NCBI RefSeq assembly: GCF_014204935.1
Contig: NZ_JACHMJ010000001.1
Span: 620,001-684,000, forward strand
Length of the DNA stretch: 64,000 bases
From: Conyzicola lurida
GTDB taxonomy: Bacteria > Actinomycetota > Actinomycetes > Actinomycetales > Microbacteriaceae
Direction of reading: 5' to 3'
Shown here: positions 26,003-34,509 of the stretch, piece by piece
How the letters are laid out: every line of letters starts with the position of its first letter
How positions within the stretch are numbered: the first letter of the stretch is position 1
The notes under the pieces: model-generated
What the model was told of the DNA's origin: nothing
Database searches by the model: none
The model's input: the letters and a program-made list of their open reading frames with translations, nothing else
Position numbers and translations under genes: made by a program

Positions 26003-26950
26003 ATGACTGTCGCAAACGCGCCAGTCCTCGTACCGGGTGCTGCGGAGTCCGCTCCGCAGCACCCGGCCACCGGACCGGCCAGCTCTCCCCGGCGCCGAGC
26101 CCTCAGCGGGCTGGCCAAGTATCTGGGGCTCACGCCCTTCGCGGTCTACGTGGTGCTGTTCCTCGCCATCCCGACCGTGCTCGCCGTCACCACCGGTTTC
26201 TTCACCGAGGACGGCGCCTTCACCCTCTCCAACATCGCCGGACTCTTCGACGCGCAGGTGCTGAACACCTTCGCCGCGTCGTTCTGGGTCTCCGCGGTCA
26301 CCGCCGTCATCGGCGCGGTCGTCGGAGCCGTCGTCTGCTACGCGCTGCTCGGTACGCGCGCCGACGGTGCCCTGCGCTCGCTCATCGACTCGGCCTCGAG
26401 CGTCCTCGCCCAGTTCGGCGGTGTCATGCTGGCCTTCGCGTTCATCGCGGCCATCGGCACCCAGAGCCTGCTCACGCTGTGGCTCAGCGACACCTTCGGC
26501 ATCAACATCTACGAGAACGGCCCGTGGCTGTACCAGCCCGCCGGCCTGCTCGTCGTCTACACCTACTTCCAAGTGCCGCTGATGATCATCACGTTCCTGC
26601 CCGCCCTCGAGGGGCTCAAGGCACAGTGGGCCGAGGCCAACTCCACGCTGGGCGGCACACGCTTCACCTACTGGACCCGCATCGCCTTCCCGGTGCTCGC
26701 GCCCTCCTTCTTCGGCAGCCTGCTGCTGCTCTTCGCCAACGCCTTCTCGTCGTACGCGACGGCCGCGGCGCTGGTCAGCCAGGGCTCGCCGATCGTGCCG
26801 CTGCAGATCCGCGCGGCGCTCGTCAGCGAGACCGTGCTCGGCCGGGAGAACATGGCCGGCGCGCTCGCGCTCGGCATGGTCGTGGTGATGGTCATCGTGA
26901 TGTGGGGCTATTCCGTGCTGCAGTCGCGCACGTCGAGGTGGCAGAAATGA
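26003..26950 (+). CDS. ABC transporter permease (PotB-like)
   Basis: 315 residues. A cytoplasmic Pro-rich lead of about 35 residues, then six helices. The coupling loop EANSTLGGTRFTYWTRIAFPVLAPSF and TYFQVPLMIITFLPALEGLKAQW fit permeases of spermidine/putrescine and iron importers. It starts 10 bases after the binding-protein stop and overlaps the second permease gene by ATGA. Confidence 0.92.
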   Translation: MTVANAPVLVPGAAESAPQHPATGPASSPRRRALSGLAKYLGLTPFAVYVVLFLAIPTVLAVTTGFFTEDGAFTLSNIAGLFDAQVLNTFAASFWVSAVTAVIGAVVGAVVCYALLGTRADGALRSLIDSASSVLAQFGGVMLAFAFIAAIGTQSLLTLWLSDTFGINIYENGPWLYQPAGLLVVYTYFQVPLMIITFLPALEGLKAQWAEANSTLGGTRFTYWTRIAFPVLAPSFFGSLLLLFANAFSSYATAAALVSQGSPIVPLQIRAALVSETVLGRENMAGALALGMVVVMVIVMWGYSVLQSRTSRWQK

Positions 26951-27765
26951 CAAAAAACGCCGTACGTCTCGGCACCGAGCCGAACCCCGTCGTCCGCTGG
27001 ATCATCCTCGGCGTCGTCGGCCTCGTCTTCGCCTTCCCGATCATCGCGATGGTCGAGTTCACCTTCCGCGACGGGCTCTCGGGCGGGCACACGCTCGACC
27101 ACTGGACCGGCCTGTTCAGCGAGGACGCCGCCCGCACCTACCGCAACCTGTTCACCGCCATCGGCAACTCGCTGCTGCTCGCTGTCGTCACGGTGGGCAT
27201 CGTGCTCGTCGTGCTGCTGCCCACGATGATCCTCGTGCACCTGCAGTTCCCGCGGCTGCGTCGTGTGCTCGAGTTCATCTGCATCATCCCGATCACCGTT
27301 CCCGCGATCGTGCTCGTCGTCGGACTCGCGCCGGTCTACTCGGTCGTCGTCAGCGTGCTGGGCGGCTCGATCTGGACCCTGGCCTTCGCCTACGGGATCA
27401 CCGTGCTGCCGTACGCGTACCGCGCCATCCAGTCCAACCTCGACGCGGTCGACGTGATCACGCTGAGCGAGGCCGGGCGTACGCTGTCGGCGGGCTGGGG
27501 CAGGGTGCTCTGGTTCGTGCTGCTTCCCAACCTGAAGAGGGGTGTGCTCGCGGCATCCTTCATCTCGATCGCCGTGGTGCTCGGGGAATTCACGATCGCC
27601 AGCCTGCTCAACCGGGTGAACCTGCAGACGGCCCTGTTGCAGGTCAGCTCGTCCGACCCGTACGTCGCGATCATCTTCGCGCTGCTCGCCCTGCTGTTCG
27701 CGTTCGTCCTCCTGCTCTCCATCGGCCGCATCGGCCGTGCCCGTCGCTCCGGAAGTGAATCATGA
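26947..27765 (+). CDS. ABC transporter permease (PotC-like)
   Basis: 272 residues, six predicted helices. The coupling loop EAGRTLSAGWGRVLWFVLLPNLKRGVLAASF is typical. ATGA overlaps at both ends couple it to the upstream permease and the downstream ATPase, as expected for subunits made in fixed ratio. Confidence 0.92.
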   Translation: MTKNAVRLGTEPNPVVRWIILGVVGLVFAFPIIAMVEFTFRDGLSGGHTLDHWTGLFSEDAARTYRNLFTAIGNSLLLAVVTVGIVLVVLLPTMILVHLQFPRLRRVLEFICIIPITVPAIVLVVGLAPVYSVVVSVLGGSIWTLAFAYGITVLPYAYRAIQSNLDAVDVITLSEAGRTLSAGWGRVLWFVLLPNLKRGVLAASFISIAVVLGEFTIASLLNRVNLQTALLQVSSSDPYVAIIFALLALLFAFVLLLSIGRIGRARRSGSES

Positions 27766-28847
27766 CCCTCACCGCACCCACCCGCACCATGACCGCCGAG
27801 CCCGGCAGCGGCGCCACCGTCGCTCTGCGGAACGTCGTGAAGACGTACGGCAGCATGCAGGCGCTCTCGGGCATCGACCTCGAGCTGGCGCCCGGCGAGT
27901 TCATCGCCCTGCTCGGCCCCTCGGGCTGCGGCAAGACCACCGCCCTGCGCGCTCTCTCCGGCCTCGAGACCATCGACTCCGGCAGCATCCTCATCGACGG
28001 CGTCGACGTTGCGGCGACCCCGACGAACAAGCGCGACATCGGCATGGTCTTCCAGTCCTACTCGCTGTTCCCGCACATGACCGTGCTCGAGAACGTCGAG
28101 TTCGGTCTGCGGATGCGCAAGGTCGCCAAGGCGGACCGCCGCGAGCGCGCTACGGAGGCCCTGGAGATGGTCGGCCTCGGCGCGCACGGCGAGCGGTTCG
28201 CGCACCAGCTCTCCGGCGGACAGCAGCAGCGCGTCGCCTTGGCCCGCGCTCTCGTCACCCGCCCCCGCGTGCTGCTGCTGGACGAACCTCTCAGCGCCCT
28301 CGACGCCAAGGTGCGCGTGCAGCTGCGCGAGGAGATCCGCCGCATCACGCGCGACCTCGGCATCACCACGGTCTTCGTCACCCACGACCAGGAGGAGGCC
28401 CTCGCGGTCGCCGACCGGGTCGCGGTCATGCGCGCCGGCCGCATCGAGCAGATCGGCACGCCCGAGGAGCTCTACGCCACCCCGGCCAACCCGTTCGTCG
28501 CCGACTTCGTGGGCCTCACCAGCCGGGTCCCCGGCGAGGTGGTGGATGGCGCGGTCGTGGTGCACGGCGTCCGGCTGCCGCTCCTCGGCGAGCACCAGGA
28601 GAACGGTCCCGTGCTGACGTACATCCGCCCCGAAGACGTCGCGCTCGCCGCGAAAGACGATCCCGGCGCCATCCCCGTCACCGTCGTCTCCACGAGCTTC
28701 CTCGGGTCGCTGCGACGCACGCATTTCCTGCTTCCCGACGAGTCGCTCATCGCCGCCCAGCACGCGGTCGACGAGCACCCGGTTGTCGGGGCACCCGCTT
28801 TTGTGCGCCTGAAGCAGTCGGCGGTCGCGGCAAGTCCTCGCTCCTGA
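27762..28847 (+). CDS. ABC transporter ATP-binding protein (PotA/FbpC-like)
   Basis: 361 residues. Walker A GPSGCGKTT, Q-loop VFQSYSLFPHMTV, signature LSGGQQQR, Walker B VLLLDEPLSALDAKVR, H-loop VFVTHDQEEA, followed by a C-terminal TOBE domain of about 110 residues (LTYIRPEDVAL). The TOBE domain and LFPHMTV motif place it with the polyamine/iron/sulfate importer ATPases. Last gene of the 24.9-28.8 kb operon. Confidence 0.94.
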   Translation: MTLTAPTRTMTAEPGSGATVALRNVVKTYGSMQALSGIDLELAPGEFIALLGPSGCGKTTALRALSGLETIDSGSILIDGVDVAATPTNKRDIGMVFQSYSLFPHMTVLENVEFGLRMRKVAKADRRERATEALEMVGLGAHGERFAHQLSGGQQQRVALARALVTRPRVLLLDEPLSALDAKVRVQLREEIRRITRDLGITTVFVTHDQEEALAVADRVAVMRAGRIEQIGTPEELYATPANPFVADFVGLTSRVPGEVVDGAVVVHGVRLPLLGEHQENGPVLTYIRPEDVALAAKDDPGAIPVTVVSTSFLGSLRRTHFLLPDESLIAAQHAVDEHPVVGAPAFVRLKQSAVAASPRS

Positions 28848-28861
28848 TCGGGCTTGCCACC

Positions 28862-28867
28862 TAGACT
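28862..28867 (+). promoter_or_regulatory. -10 box of a probable leaderless AI-2E gene transcript
   Basis: TAGACT ends six bases before the ATG at 28874, leaving no room for a ribosome site. Same spacing as lemA, the prenyl synthase gene and ispH. Confidence 0.5.
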
Positions 28868-28873
28868 CGGAAA

Positions 28874-30043
28874 ATGCTGTTCCGCGCGCGCCGAGCCCCC
28901 GAGTCGATCAACCCGAAACCGAAGGCCGTCGCCACGCGCGACGTGGTCTCCGACACCCTGCCCGACGGCATGAAGATCGCCGGGGCGTGGGCGTGGCGCC
29001 TGCTCGCCATCGTCGGAGTGCTCGTGGTCTTCGGGCTGCTGGTCATCCAGCTGCGCGACATCGTGATCCCGCTGATGATCGCGGTTCTGATCGCGGCCCT
29101 CCTCGTGCCCGTGGTGCAGTTCCTCGTGCGGCACCGCTGGCCGAAGGCGCTCGCCGTCGCGGTCGCCCTGCTCGGCGCGATCGTCATCGTCGCGGGGCTG
29201 ATCTACCTGATCGTCTGGCAGATCCGACAGGGCGCCGACGACATCCAGAACCGCTCGATCACCGCCTACGAAACGTTCCAGAAGTGGCTCAACACCACCT
29301 TCGGCATCGACTCGGCCCAGCTCAACGACTACATCGAGCAGGCGTGGACGGCCATCCAGGACGACAGCGCCGCGCTCTGGTCGGGCGCCCTCACCGTGGG
29401 TACGACCGCGGGCCACTTCCTCGTCGGCGCGCTACTCGTGCTGTTCGCCACGCTCTTCATCCTCATCGACGGCAAGGGCATCTGGAACTGGATCGTGCGC
29501 CTCTTCCCGCGCAAGGCACGCGCCGCCGTCGACGGCTCGGGCCACGCCGGCTGGATCACCCTCACCACCTTCGTCAAGGTGCAGATCTTCGTGGCCTTCA
29601 TCGACGCGGTGGGCATCGGCCTCGGCGCGTTCATCCTCGGGCTCCCGTTCGGCGGCTTCCCCCTCGTCATCCCGATCACCATCGCGGTCTTCCTCGGTTC
29701 GTTCATCCCGGTGGTCGGCGCCGTCGTCACGGGCACCATCGCGATCTTCGTCGCGCTGGTCTACCTCGGCCCGATCCAGGCGCTGATCATGCTCGGCATC
29801 GTGCTGCTCGTGCAGCAGGTCGAGGGCCACATCCTGCAGCCGCTCGTGATGGGCGCCGCGGTCAAGGTGCACCCCCTCGCCGTCGTCTTCGCGGTTGCTG
29901 CGGGTTCGGGCGTCGCGGGCATTATCGGGGCCCTGTTCGCAGTACCGTTAGTAGCAACGCTCAACGTCATGGTGACCTATATTGCGAGCGGAAAGTGGCG
30001 TGAAACCACACGTCCCCAGCTGAAAGAAGCACTCAAGCAATGA
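28874..30043 (+). CDS. AI-2E family membrane transporter
   Basis: 389 residues with about eight hydrophobic segments: two close helices at the N-terminus (WAWRLLAIVGVLVVFGLLVIQL and VIPLMIAVLIAALLVPVVQFL), a soluble middle, then a block of helices. The family signature PFGGFPLVIPITIAVFLGSFIPVVGAVVTGTIAIFVAL and QQVEGHILQPLVMG with HPLAVVFAVAAGSGVAGIIGALFAVPLVA is clear. The family (TqsA, YdgG and others) is named for AI-2 export, but many members do other transport. A TTA leucine codon occurs at 29948-29950. Its stop overlaps the ilvA start (ATGA). Confidence 0.92.
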   Translation: MLFRARRAPESINPKPKAVATRDVVSDTLPDGMKIAGAWAWRLLAIVGVLVVFGLLVIQLRDIVIPLMIAVLIAALLVPVVQFLVRHRWPKALAVAVALLGAIVIVAGLIYLIVWQIRQGADDIQNRSITAYETFQKWLNTTFGIDSAQLNDYIEQAWTAIQDDSAALWSGALTVGTTAGHFLVGALLVLFATLFILIDGKGIWNWIVRLFPRKARAAVDGSGHAGWITLTTFVKVQIFVAFIDAVGIGLGAFILGLPFGGFPLVIPITIAVFLGSFIPVVGAVVTGTIAIFVALVYLGPIQALIMLGIVLLVQQVEGHILQPLVMGAAVKVHPLAVVFAVAAGSGVAGIIGALFAVPLVATLNVMVTYIASGKWRETTRPQLKEALKQ

Positions 30044-31278
30044 CTGAAACCTCCCTCGTTGGCCCCACACTGGCCGATTTCGAGGGAGCGCGAACCATCG
30101 TTTCCCGTGCGGCCGATGTCACACCCATGGAAACGGCGCGCTTCATGTCGGAGATCCTGGGATCCCCGGTATTCCTCAAGTGTGAGAACCTGCAGCGCAC
30201 CGGGTCGTACAAGATCCGGGGCGCGTACAACCGTCTCGCCGGGCTGAGCCCCGAGGAGAAGGCGCGCGGCGTCGTCGCCGCGTCCGCGGGCAACCACGCG
30301 CAGGGCGTCGCCTTCGCGGCCCGTGAGCTGGGCATCAAGGCCACCATCTTTATGCCGGTCGGCGTCCCCCAGCCGAAGCTCGCCGCGACCCGCGGCTACG
30401 GTGCCGACGTCGTGCTGCGCGGCACCACGGTGGAGGAACCCCTGCGCGCCGCCGCCGAGTTCGCCGAGAAGACCGGCGCGGTACTCATCCCTCCGTTCGA
30501 CCACATCGACGTCGTCACCGGACAGGGCACCGTCGCCCTCGAGATCCTCGACCAGGTGAACGACGTCGACACCGTGCTCGTGCCGATCGGCGGCGGCGGC
30601 CTCATCTCGGGCGTCGCGAGCGTGATGAAGCAGCGCGCCGCGCTCGAGGGCCGCACCGTGCGCATCATCGGCGTGCAGGCGTCCAACGCCGCGCCGTATC
30701 CGCTGTCGCTGCAGAACGGGTACATCACCGAGATCAAGACGCTGCCGACCATCGCCGACGGCATCAACGTGGCGAGGCCCGGCGTGCTCAACTTCGCCAT
30801 GATCCGCGAACTGGTCGACGAGGTCATCACCGTCGACGACGACCTCATCGCCCGCGCGATGCTGCTGCTGCTCGAGCGCGGCAAACTGGTGGTCGAGCCC
30901 GCGGGCGCCGTCGGCATCGCCGCGATCCTGTCGGGCCAGGTGAAGGATGTCGGCAGGACCGTCGTCATTCTCAGCGGCGGCAACATCGACCCGATGATGA
31001 TGGAACGTGTCATCAGCCACGGCCTCGCCGCGTCGGAACGCTACCTCAAACTGCGCATCCCGCTGCCGGACCGTCCCGGCCAGCTCGCGCGGATCGCGGC
31101 GCTCGTCGCCGAGGCGAACGCGAACGTCGTCGAGGTGCTGCACACGCGGCACAACGAGGGCATGCAGTTCAGCCAGGTCGAGCTCGAACTGCACATCGAG
31201 ACGCGTGGGCCGGAGCACGCGCAAGAGGTGCTCAACCGGCTGCGCGACGAGGGCTACGAGCCGCGGGTGGACTTCTAA
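30040..31278 (+). CDS. ilvA: Threonine ammonia-lyase with ACT domain
   Basis: Converts threonine to 2-oxobutyrate and ammonia. 412 residues. PLP lysine is Lys58 in RTGSYKIRGAYNRL; ASAGNHAQGVAFAA and the phosphate-binding GGGGLISG are conserved; an ACT domain occupies roughly the last 80 residues (LKLRIPLPDRPGQLARIAALVAEANANVVEVLHTRH). One ACT domain and this length match the short form used in many actinobacteria, which can serve catabolism or isoleucine synthesis. Coupled to the AI-2E gene by ATGA overlap. Three dispersed repeats begin at the base after its stop. Confidence 0.94.
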   Translation: MTETSLVGPTLADFEGARTIVSRAADVTPMETARFMSEILGSPVFLKCENLQRTGSYKIRGAYNRLAGLSPEEKARGVVAASAGNHAQGVAFAARELGIKATIFMPVGVPQPKLAATRGYGADVVLRGTTVEEPLRAAAEFAEKTGAVLIPPFDHIDVVTGQGTVALEILDQVNDVDTVLVPIGGGGLISGVASVMKQRAALEGRTVRIIGVQASNAAPYPLSLQNGYITEIKTLPTIADGINVARPGVLNFAMIRELVDEVITVDDDLIARAMLLLLERGKLVVEPAGAVGIAAILSGQVKDVGRTVVILSGGNIDPMMMERVISHGLAASERYLKLRIPLPDRPGQLARIAALVAEANANVVEVLHTRHNEGMQFSQVELELHIETRGPEHAQEVLNRLRDEGYEPRVDF

Positions 31279-31349
31279 GCGGCTCGAGCCTGTCGAAACC
31301 CAAGGCGGGTCGAGCCTGTCGAAACCCAGGATTTCGACAAGCTCAATCC
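31279..31349. repeat. Three dispersed palindromic repeat units at a convergent junction
   Basis: Units at 31279-31301 and 31305-31327 (same orientation, GTCGAGCCTGTCGAAACCC core) and an inverted unit at 31329-31349 (GGATTTCGACAAGCTCAATC). They fill the 79-base gap between the convergent ilvA and greA genes and probably act as a two-way terminator. Confidence 0.85.
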
Positions 31350-31357
31350 GGTGGGGC

Positions 31358-31846
31358 TTACGGGATGTACGTCTCCACCGCGAGGATCTCGACCGAGATC
31401 GACTTGCCGTTGGGGGCCGTGTAGCTCGACGATTCGCCGACCTTCATGCCCATGATGGCGATGCCGAGCGGGCTGCCCTCGCTGTAGACGTCGAGCTCGG
31501 CGTCGCCGACGATCTCGCGGCTGCCGAGGAGGAACACGCTCTTGTCGCCGAGGATGTTCGCGGTGATCACGGTGCCGGGCTCGACCACTCCGCTGGACGT
31601 GGGGGCCTCGCCGACGGTGGCGTGGCGCAGCAGCTCGGTGAGCACCCGGATGCGGGCCTCGATCTTGCCCTGCTCTTCCTTCGCGGCGTGGTAGCCGCCG
31701 TTCTCTTTGAGGTCGCCCTCTTCGCGCGCGGCCTCGATCTTCTTGGCGATCTCGAGCCGGCCCTCGCCTGAGAGCTGCTCGAGCTCTGCACTGCGGCGGT
31801 CGTACGCCTCCTGGGTCAACCAGGTGACTGAACTGTCGTTAGTCAC
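31358..31846 (-). CDS. greA: Transcription elongation factor GreA
   Basis: Rescues backtracked RNA polymerase by stimulating transcript cleavage through the secondary channel. 162 residues from GTG 31846, with GGAGAG just upstream on that strand. The N-terminal coiled coil carries the acidic tip (AREEGDLKENGGYHAAKEEQGKIEARI), and the C-terminal FKBP-like domain has SPLGIAIMGMKVGESSSYTAPNG. Downstream of DUF4307 on the same strand. Confidence 0.96.
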   Translation of the reverse strand: MTNDSSVTWLTQEAYDRRSAELEQLSGEGRLEIAKKIEAAREEGDLKENGGYHAAKEEQGKIEARIRVLTELLRHATVGEAPTSSGVVEPGTVITANILGDKSVFLLGSREIVGDAELDVYSEGSPLGIAIMGMKVGESSSYTAPNGKSISVEILAVETYIP

Positions 31847-31868
31847 AATGCTCTCCTATACAGATAAA

Positions 31869-31890
31869 GACCGGTCGGTACTGACCGGTC
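31869..31890. promoter_or_regulatory. Duplicated GACCGGTC palindrome upstream of greA
   Basis: The self-complementary octamer GACCGGTC occurs at 31869-31876 and 31883-31890 with a 6-base spacer. It can form a stem-loop between DUF4307 and greA or be a two-site operator. On the minus strand TTGACC lies upstream of it. Confidence 0.45.
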
Positions 31891-31911
31891 CTGGGGGCGA
31901 ATCGGTCAAGA

Positions 31912-32331
31912 CTATGTGAGCCAGCAGCGGTATATCAACCCGGTGACCGAAAGCTCGGTCGTGCGCACGTCGACGTCGATGGTGCGCACGCGCGTTTCGG
32001 CGGCCGGAACGCTGATGAGCTTCCAGCCGACGATGCCGAAGGTCGAGTTGAGCGCCTGCGCGGCGCACTCCATGCTCTCGCCCGGGTCGACGGTGAGCTG
32101 GAACTTCACGGTGACCAGCTGGTCGTCCACAACGGTGTGCCCGACATCCACGACTTCGAACTCGGCCGCGGGGGTGCCGCCGACGCCCACCCAGATCACC
32201 CAGGCGACGACGACCACGGCGACGATCGCGCCGGTGACGATTGCGATGACCCTGTTGCGGCGGCCCCGGCCGGGAGTGCGACCGTAGCGCGCGTCGAGAT
32301 CGATCGCGTCGTGCTGCTCAGTCGTTGACAC
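31912..32331 (-). CDS. DUF4307 membrane protein
   Basis: 139 residues from GTG 32331. A basic N-terminus with DLDARYGRTPGRGRR, one membrane helix (VIAIVTGAIVAVVVVAWVIWVGV), and an extracytoplasmic domain of about 90 residues of beta character ending IYRCWLT, with two conserved cysteines (MECAAQAL and YRCW). The family is actinobacterial and of unknown role, commonly found next to mca and greA, exactly as here. Divergent from mca across a 61-base promoter region. Confidence 0.9.
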   Translation of the reverse strand: MSTTEQHDAIDLDARYGRTPGRGRRNRVIAIVTGAIVAVVVVAWVIWVGVGGTPAAEFEVVDVGHTVVDDQLVTVKFQLTVDPGESMECAAQALNSTFGIVGWKLISVPAAETRVRTIDVDVRTTELSVTGLIYRCWLT

Positions 32332-32392
32332 ACATGCTCCAGATCGGGCGGGTATTCTTATCACCTAGGCTATTCGACCCGCTAGGAGTTCT
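32332..32392. promoter_or_regulatory. Divergent DUF4307/mca promoter region
   Basis: Rightward: TAGGCT (32367-32372) as a -10 candidate and AGGAG (32384-32388) five bases before the mca GTG. Leftward: TAAGAAT on the minus strand near 32353-32359 is a -10 candidate. Weak evidence beyond position. Confidence 0.35.
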
Positions 32393-33268
32393 GTGACACT
32401 GCGCCTGCTTGCGGTTCACGCCCACCCCGACGACGAGTCGAGCAAGGGCGCAGCGACCTACGCCTACTACCGCGACCGGGGTGCCGAGGTGACCGTCGTC
32501 AGCTGCACCGGCGGAGAACGCGGCGACATCCAGAACCCGGCCCTCGTCGCGACCGCGCACGCCGACCGCGACATGGGCGGCCTCCGCCGCATCGAGATGG
32601 CGCGCGCCCAGCGGGTGATGGGCATCGACCACCGCTGGCTGGGCTACCTCGACTCGGGGCTGCCCGAGAACGGCGAGGCGCTGCAGCCGCAGAGCTTCGC
32701 GATGACGCCGCTCGAGATCTCCGGAGTTCCGCTGGTCAAGGTCATCCGCGAGCTGCGCCCGCACGTCGTGATCACCTACGACGAGAACGGCGGGTACCCG
32801 CACCCCGACCACATCCGCACGCACGCGGTGACGATGTGGGCTCTGGATGCCGCGGCCGACGCCGCGCAGTTGCCCGAGTGGGGACCGCCCTGGCAGGTCA
32901 GCAAGGTCTACTACGACCGCATCATCAGCCCACAACGGTTCGCCGCCGTGTTCGAGGCCCTCGTCGCCGCGCAGCCCGAGCACCCGCTGCTGCCCGCGCT
33001 CGAGGAGATGCGGGGTTGGATGGGCGACCGGGCCGAGGCGAACATCACGACGCAGATCCCCGTCGGCGACTTCTTCGACGTGCGCGACGCCGCGCTGCGG
33101 GCGCACTCGAGCCAGGTGCCTGCCGACAGCCCCTTCTTCTTCTGGCCCAACGACATCCAACGGGCCGCCTGGCCGTACGAAGACTTCGAACTCGCCGTCT
33201 CCCGTGTCGACACACAGCTCCCGGAGACCGATCTGTTCGCCGGTATTACCGATGAGGACCCCCGATGA
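32393..33268 (+). CDS. mca: Mycothiol S-conjugate amidase
   Basis: Cleaves mycothiol-toxin conjugates to a mercapturic acid and GlcN-inositol, a detoxification step specific to mycothiol-making actinobacteria. 291 residues. Zinc motif AHPDDE at 10-15 (His11, Asp13/14) and HPDH at 137-140; GERGDIQNPAL, RRIEMARAQRVMGIDHRWLGYLDSGLPE and the AN-ITTQIPVGDFFDVRDAALRAHSSQV stretch distinguish Mca from MshB. GTG start with AGGAG. ATGA overlap with the small membrane gene after it. Confidence 0.94.
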   Translation: MTLRLLAVHAHPDDESSKGAATYAYYRDRGAEVTVVSCTGGERGDIQNPALVATAHADRDMGGLRRIEMARAQRVMGIDHRWLGYLDSGLPENGEALQPQSFAMTPLEISGVPLVKVIRELRPHVVITYDENGGYPHPDHIRTHAVTMWALDAAADAAQLPEWGPPWQVSKVYYDRIISPQRFAAVFEALVAAQPEHPLLPALEEMRGWMGDRAEANITTQIPVGDFFDVRDAALRAHSSQVPADSPFFFWPNDIQRAAWPYEDFELAVSRVDTQLPETDLFAGITDEDPR

Positions 33269-33585
33269 CCTTTCTGACCGACGCCCCGCTCCGCTTCGGA
33301 GTGTGGCTGACCAGCACCGTGCCCTCGCCCAGCCCCACCGGGTACGGCGAGTACACGGGCGACGCCGACACCGTCACGCCCGGCTGGATCGGCTTCGCCA
33401 TCACGTTCCTCGTCGCCCTCGCCACGGTGTTCATCGCGGTCGACATGGTCCGGCGCGTGCGCCGCACCCGGTACCGCGGCGAGATTCGCGAGAAGCTGCA
33501 GGCCGAGGCCGAGGCCACCGGTAGGACCGGGGCAGACGCCACCGGCACACCCGCCGGCGAAGGCACCCCGCCGCGCGCGGAGTAG
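33265..33585 (+). CDS. Small single-pass membrane protein downstream of mca
   Basis: 106 residues: a short N-terminal part with a YGEYTGDADTVTPGW stretch, one membrane helix (IGFAITFLVALATVFIAVDMV), then a basic and finally Pro/Thr/Gly-rich cytoplasmic tail. No named domain recognised. Coupled to mca by ATGA overlap; small membrane proteins in this position are common in related genomes, but I know no function. Confidence 0.8.
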   Translation: MTFLTDAPLRFGVWLTSTVPSPSPTGYGEYTGDADTVTPGWIGFAITFLVALATVFIAVDMVRRVRRTRYRGEIREKLQAEAEATGRTGADATGTPAGEGTPPRAE

Positions 33586-33680
33586 GCACCCGGCGGAATA
33601 ATCCGCCGCCCGACGGCGCTTGACATACGGCGACACACGATTGTGCAGCCGTACCCCATCAGCGTGAAAATGAGTACCCC

Positions 33681-34469
33681 ATGACCTCGATTCCTGTCTC
33701 CGTCGACGCGCCCGCCGACGCCGTGCCCTCTGCCGTTGTGCCCGCCGAGTACGCCGACTGGCGCGCGTCGCGGCTCAGCGCCGTGGCGTCCGCCACCGGC
33801 AATCTCTCGCTCGTCGAGACCCGCTGGCTGCCCGCCGGCGTCACCGCAGCCGACGCGCTGCCCGCCGCGCTCGAGGGACTCGCCGACACGGTCACCGTGA
33901 CCACGCTCAAGCGCCGCAACCTCGACACCGGCGAACCCGAAGAGGGACTGCGCTTCTGGGACGCGGCGTCTCCCGCCATCCGCGCCTTCGACACGATCAC
34001 CGCGTTCGACTACGACCCCGACTGGGTCATCGAGGCGACGTTCACCCCCGTGGCCGGCGACCGGACCATCCCGTTCGAGCACATCAGGGACAACGGCGGC
34101 AGCCGCGAACTCGTCGTCCCCGGCGACATCCACTTCAGCCGTGACGGGGTCGACTACTCGCTCAGTGCCTTCGACGACGACGGCACCCTGCTGCTCGTCT
34201 TCGGCGACGCCACGAACCGGTCGACCGACCCCGCGACGCGCACGTACTCGTCGGGCCGCTTCCTGTTCGTGCAGCGCGCGGACGACGCGGGCTTCGGCGA
34301 CGCCGGCACCGTGACCCTCGACTTCAACCGGGCATTCGTGCCCCCGTGCGGCTTCTCGGTGCAGTACAACTGCCCGCTGCCGCCCGCCCAGAACCGCTTC
34401 GCCGGAAACGTCGCAGCCGGAGAGCGCGAAGCCGTTTTCAGCGACGGCTTCGACATCTACGCCCTCTAA
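33681..34469 (+). CDS. DUF1684 family protein
   Basis: 262 residues, soluble. The family end is clear: DATNRSTDPATRTYSSGRFLFVQ, then TVTLDFNRAFVPPCGFSVQYNCPLPPAQNRF and AGEREAVF. Function unknown. No ribosome site precedes the ATG; instead a 4-codon frame (ATG 33670, stop TGA 33682-33684) overlaps the start, which could couple translation. TTGACA lies at 33620-33625 without a good -10. Followed 40 bases on by the peptide-type ABC operon. Confidence 0.9.
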   Translation: MTSIPVSVDAPADAVPSAVVPAEYADWRASRLSAVASATGNLSLVETRWLPAGVTAADALPAALEGLADTVTVTTLKRRNLDTGEPEEGLRFWDAASPAIRAFDTITAFDYDPDWVIEATFTPVAGDRTIPFEHIRDNGGSRELVVPGDIHFSRDGVDYSLSAFDDDGTLLLVFGDATNRSTDPATRTYSSGRFLFVQRADDAGFGDAGTVTLDFNRAFVPPCGFSVQYNCPLPPAQNRFAGNVAAGEREAVFSDGFDIYAL

Positions 34470-34509
34470 CCCGCAGCATCCCCTCCACCACACAGCACCC
34501 AGGAGCATC

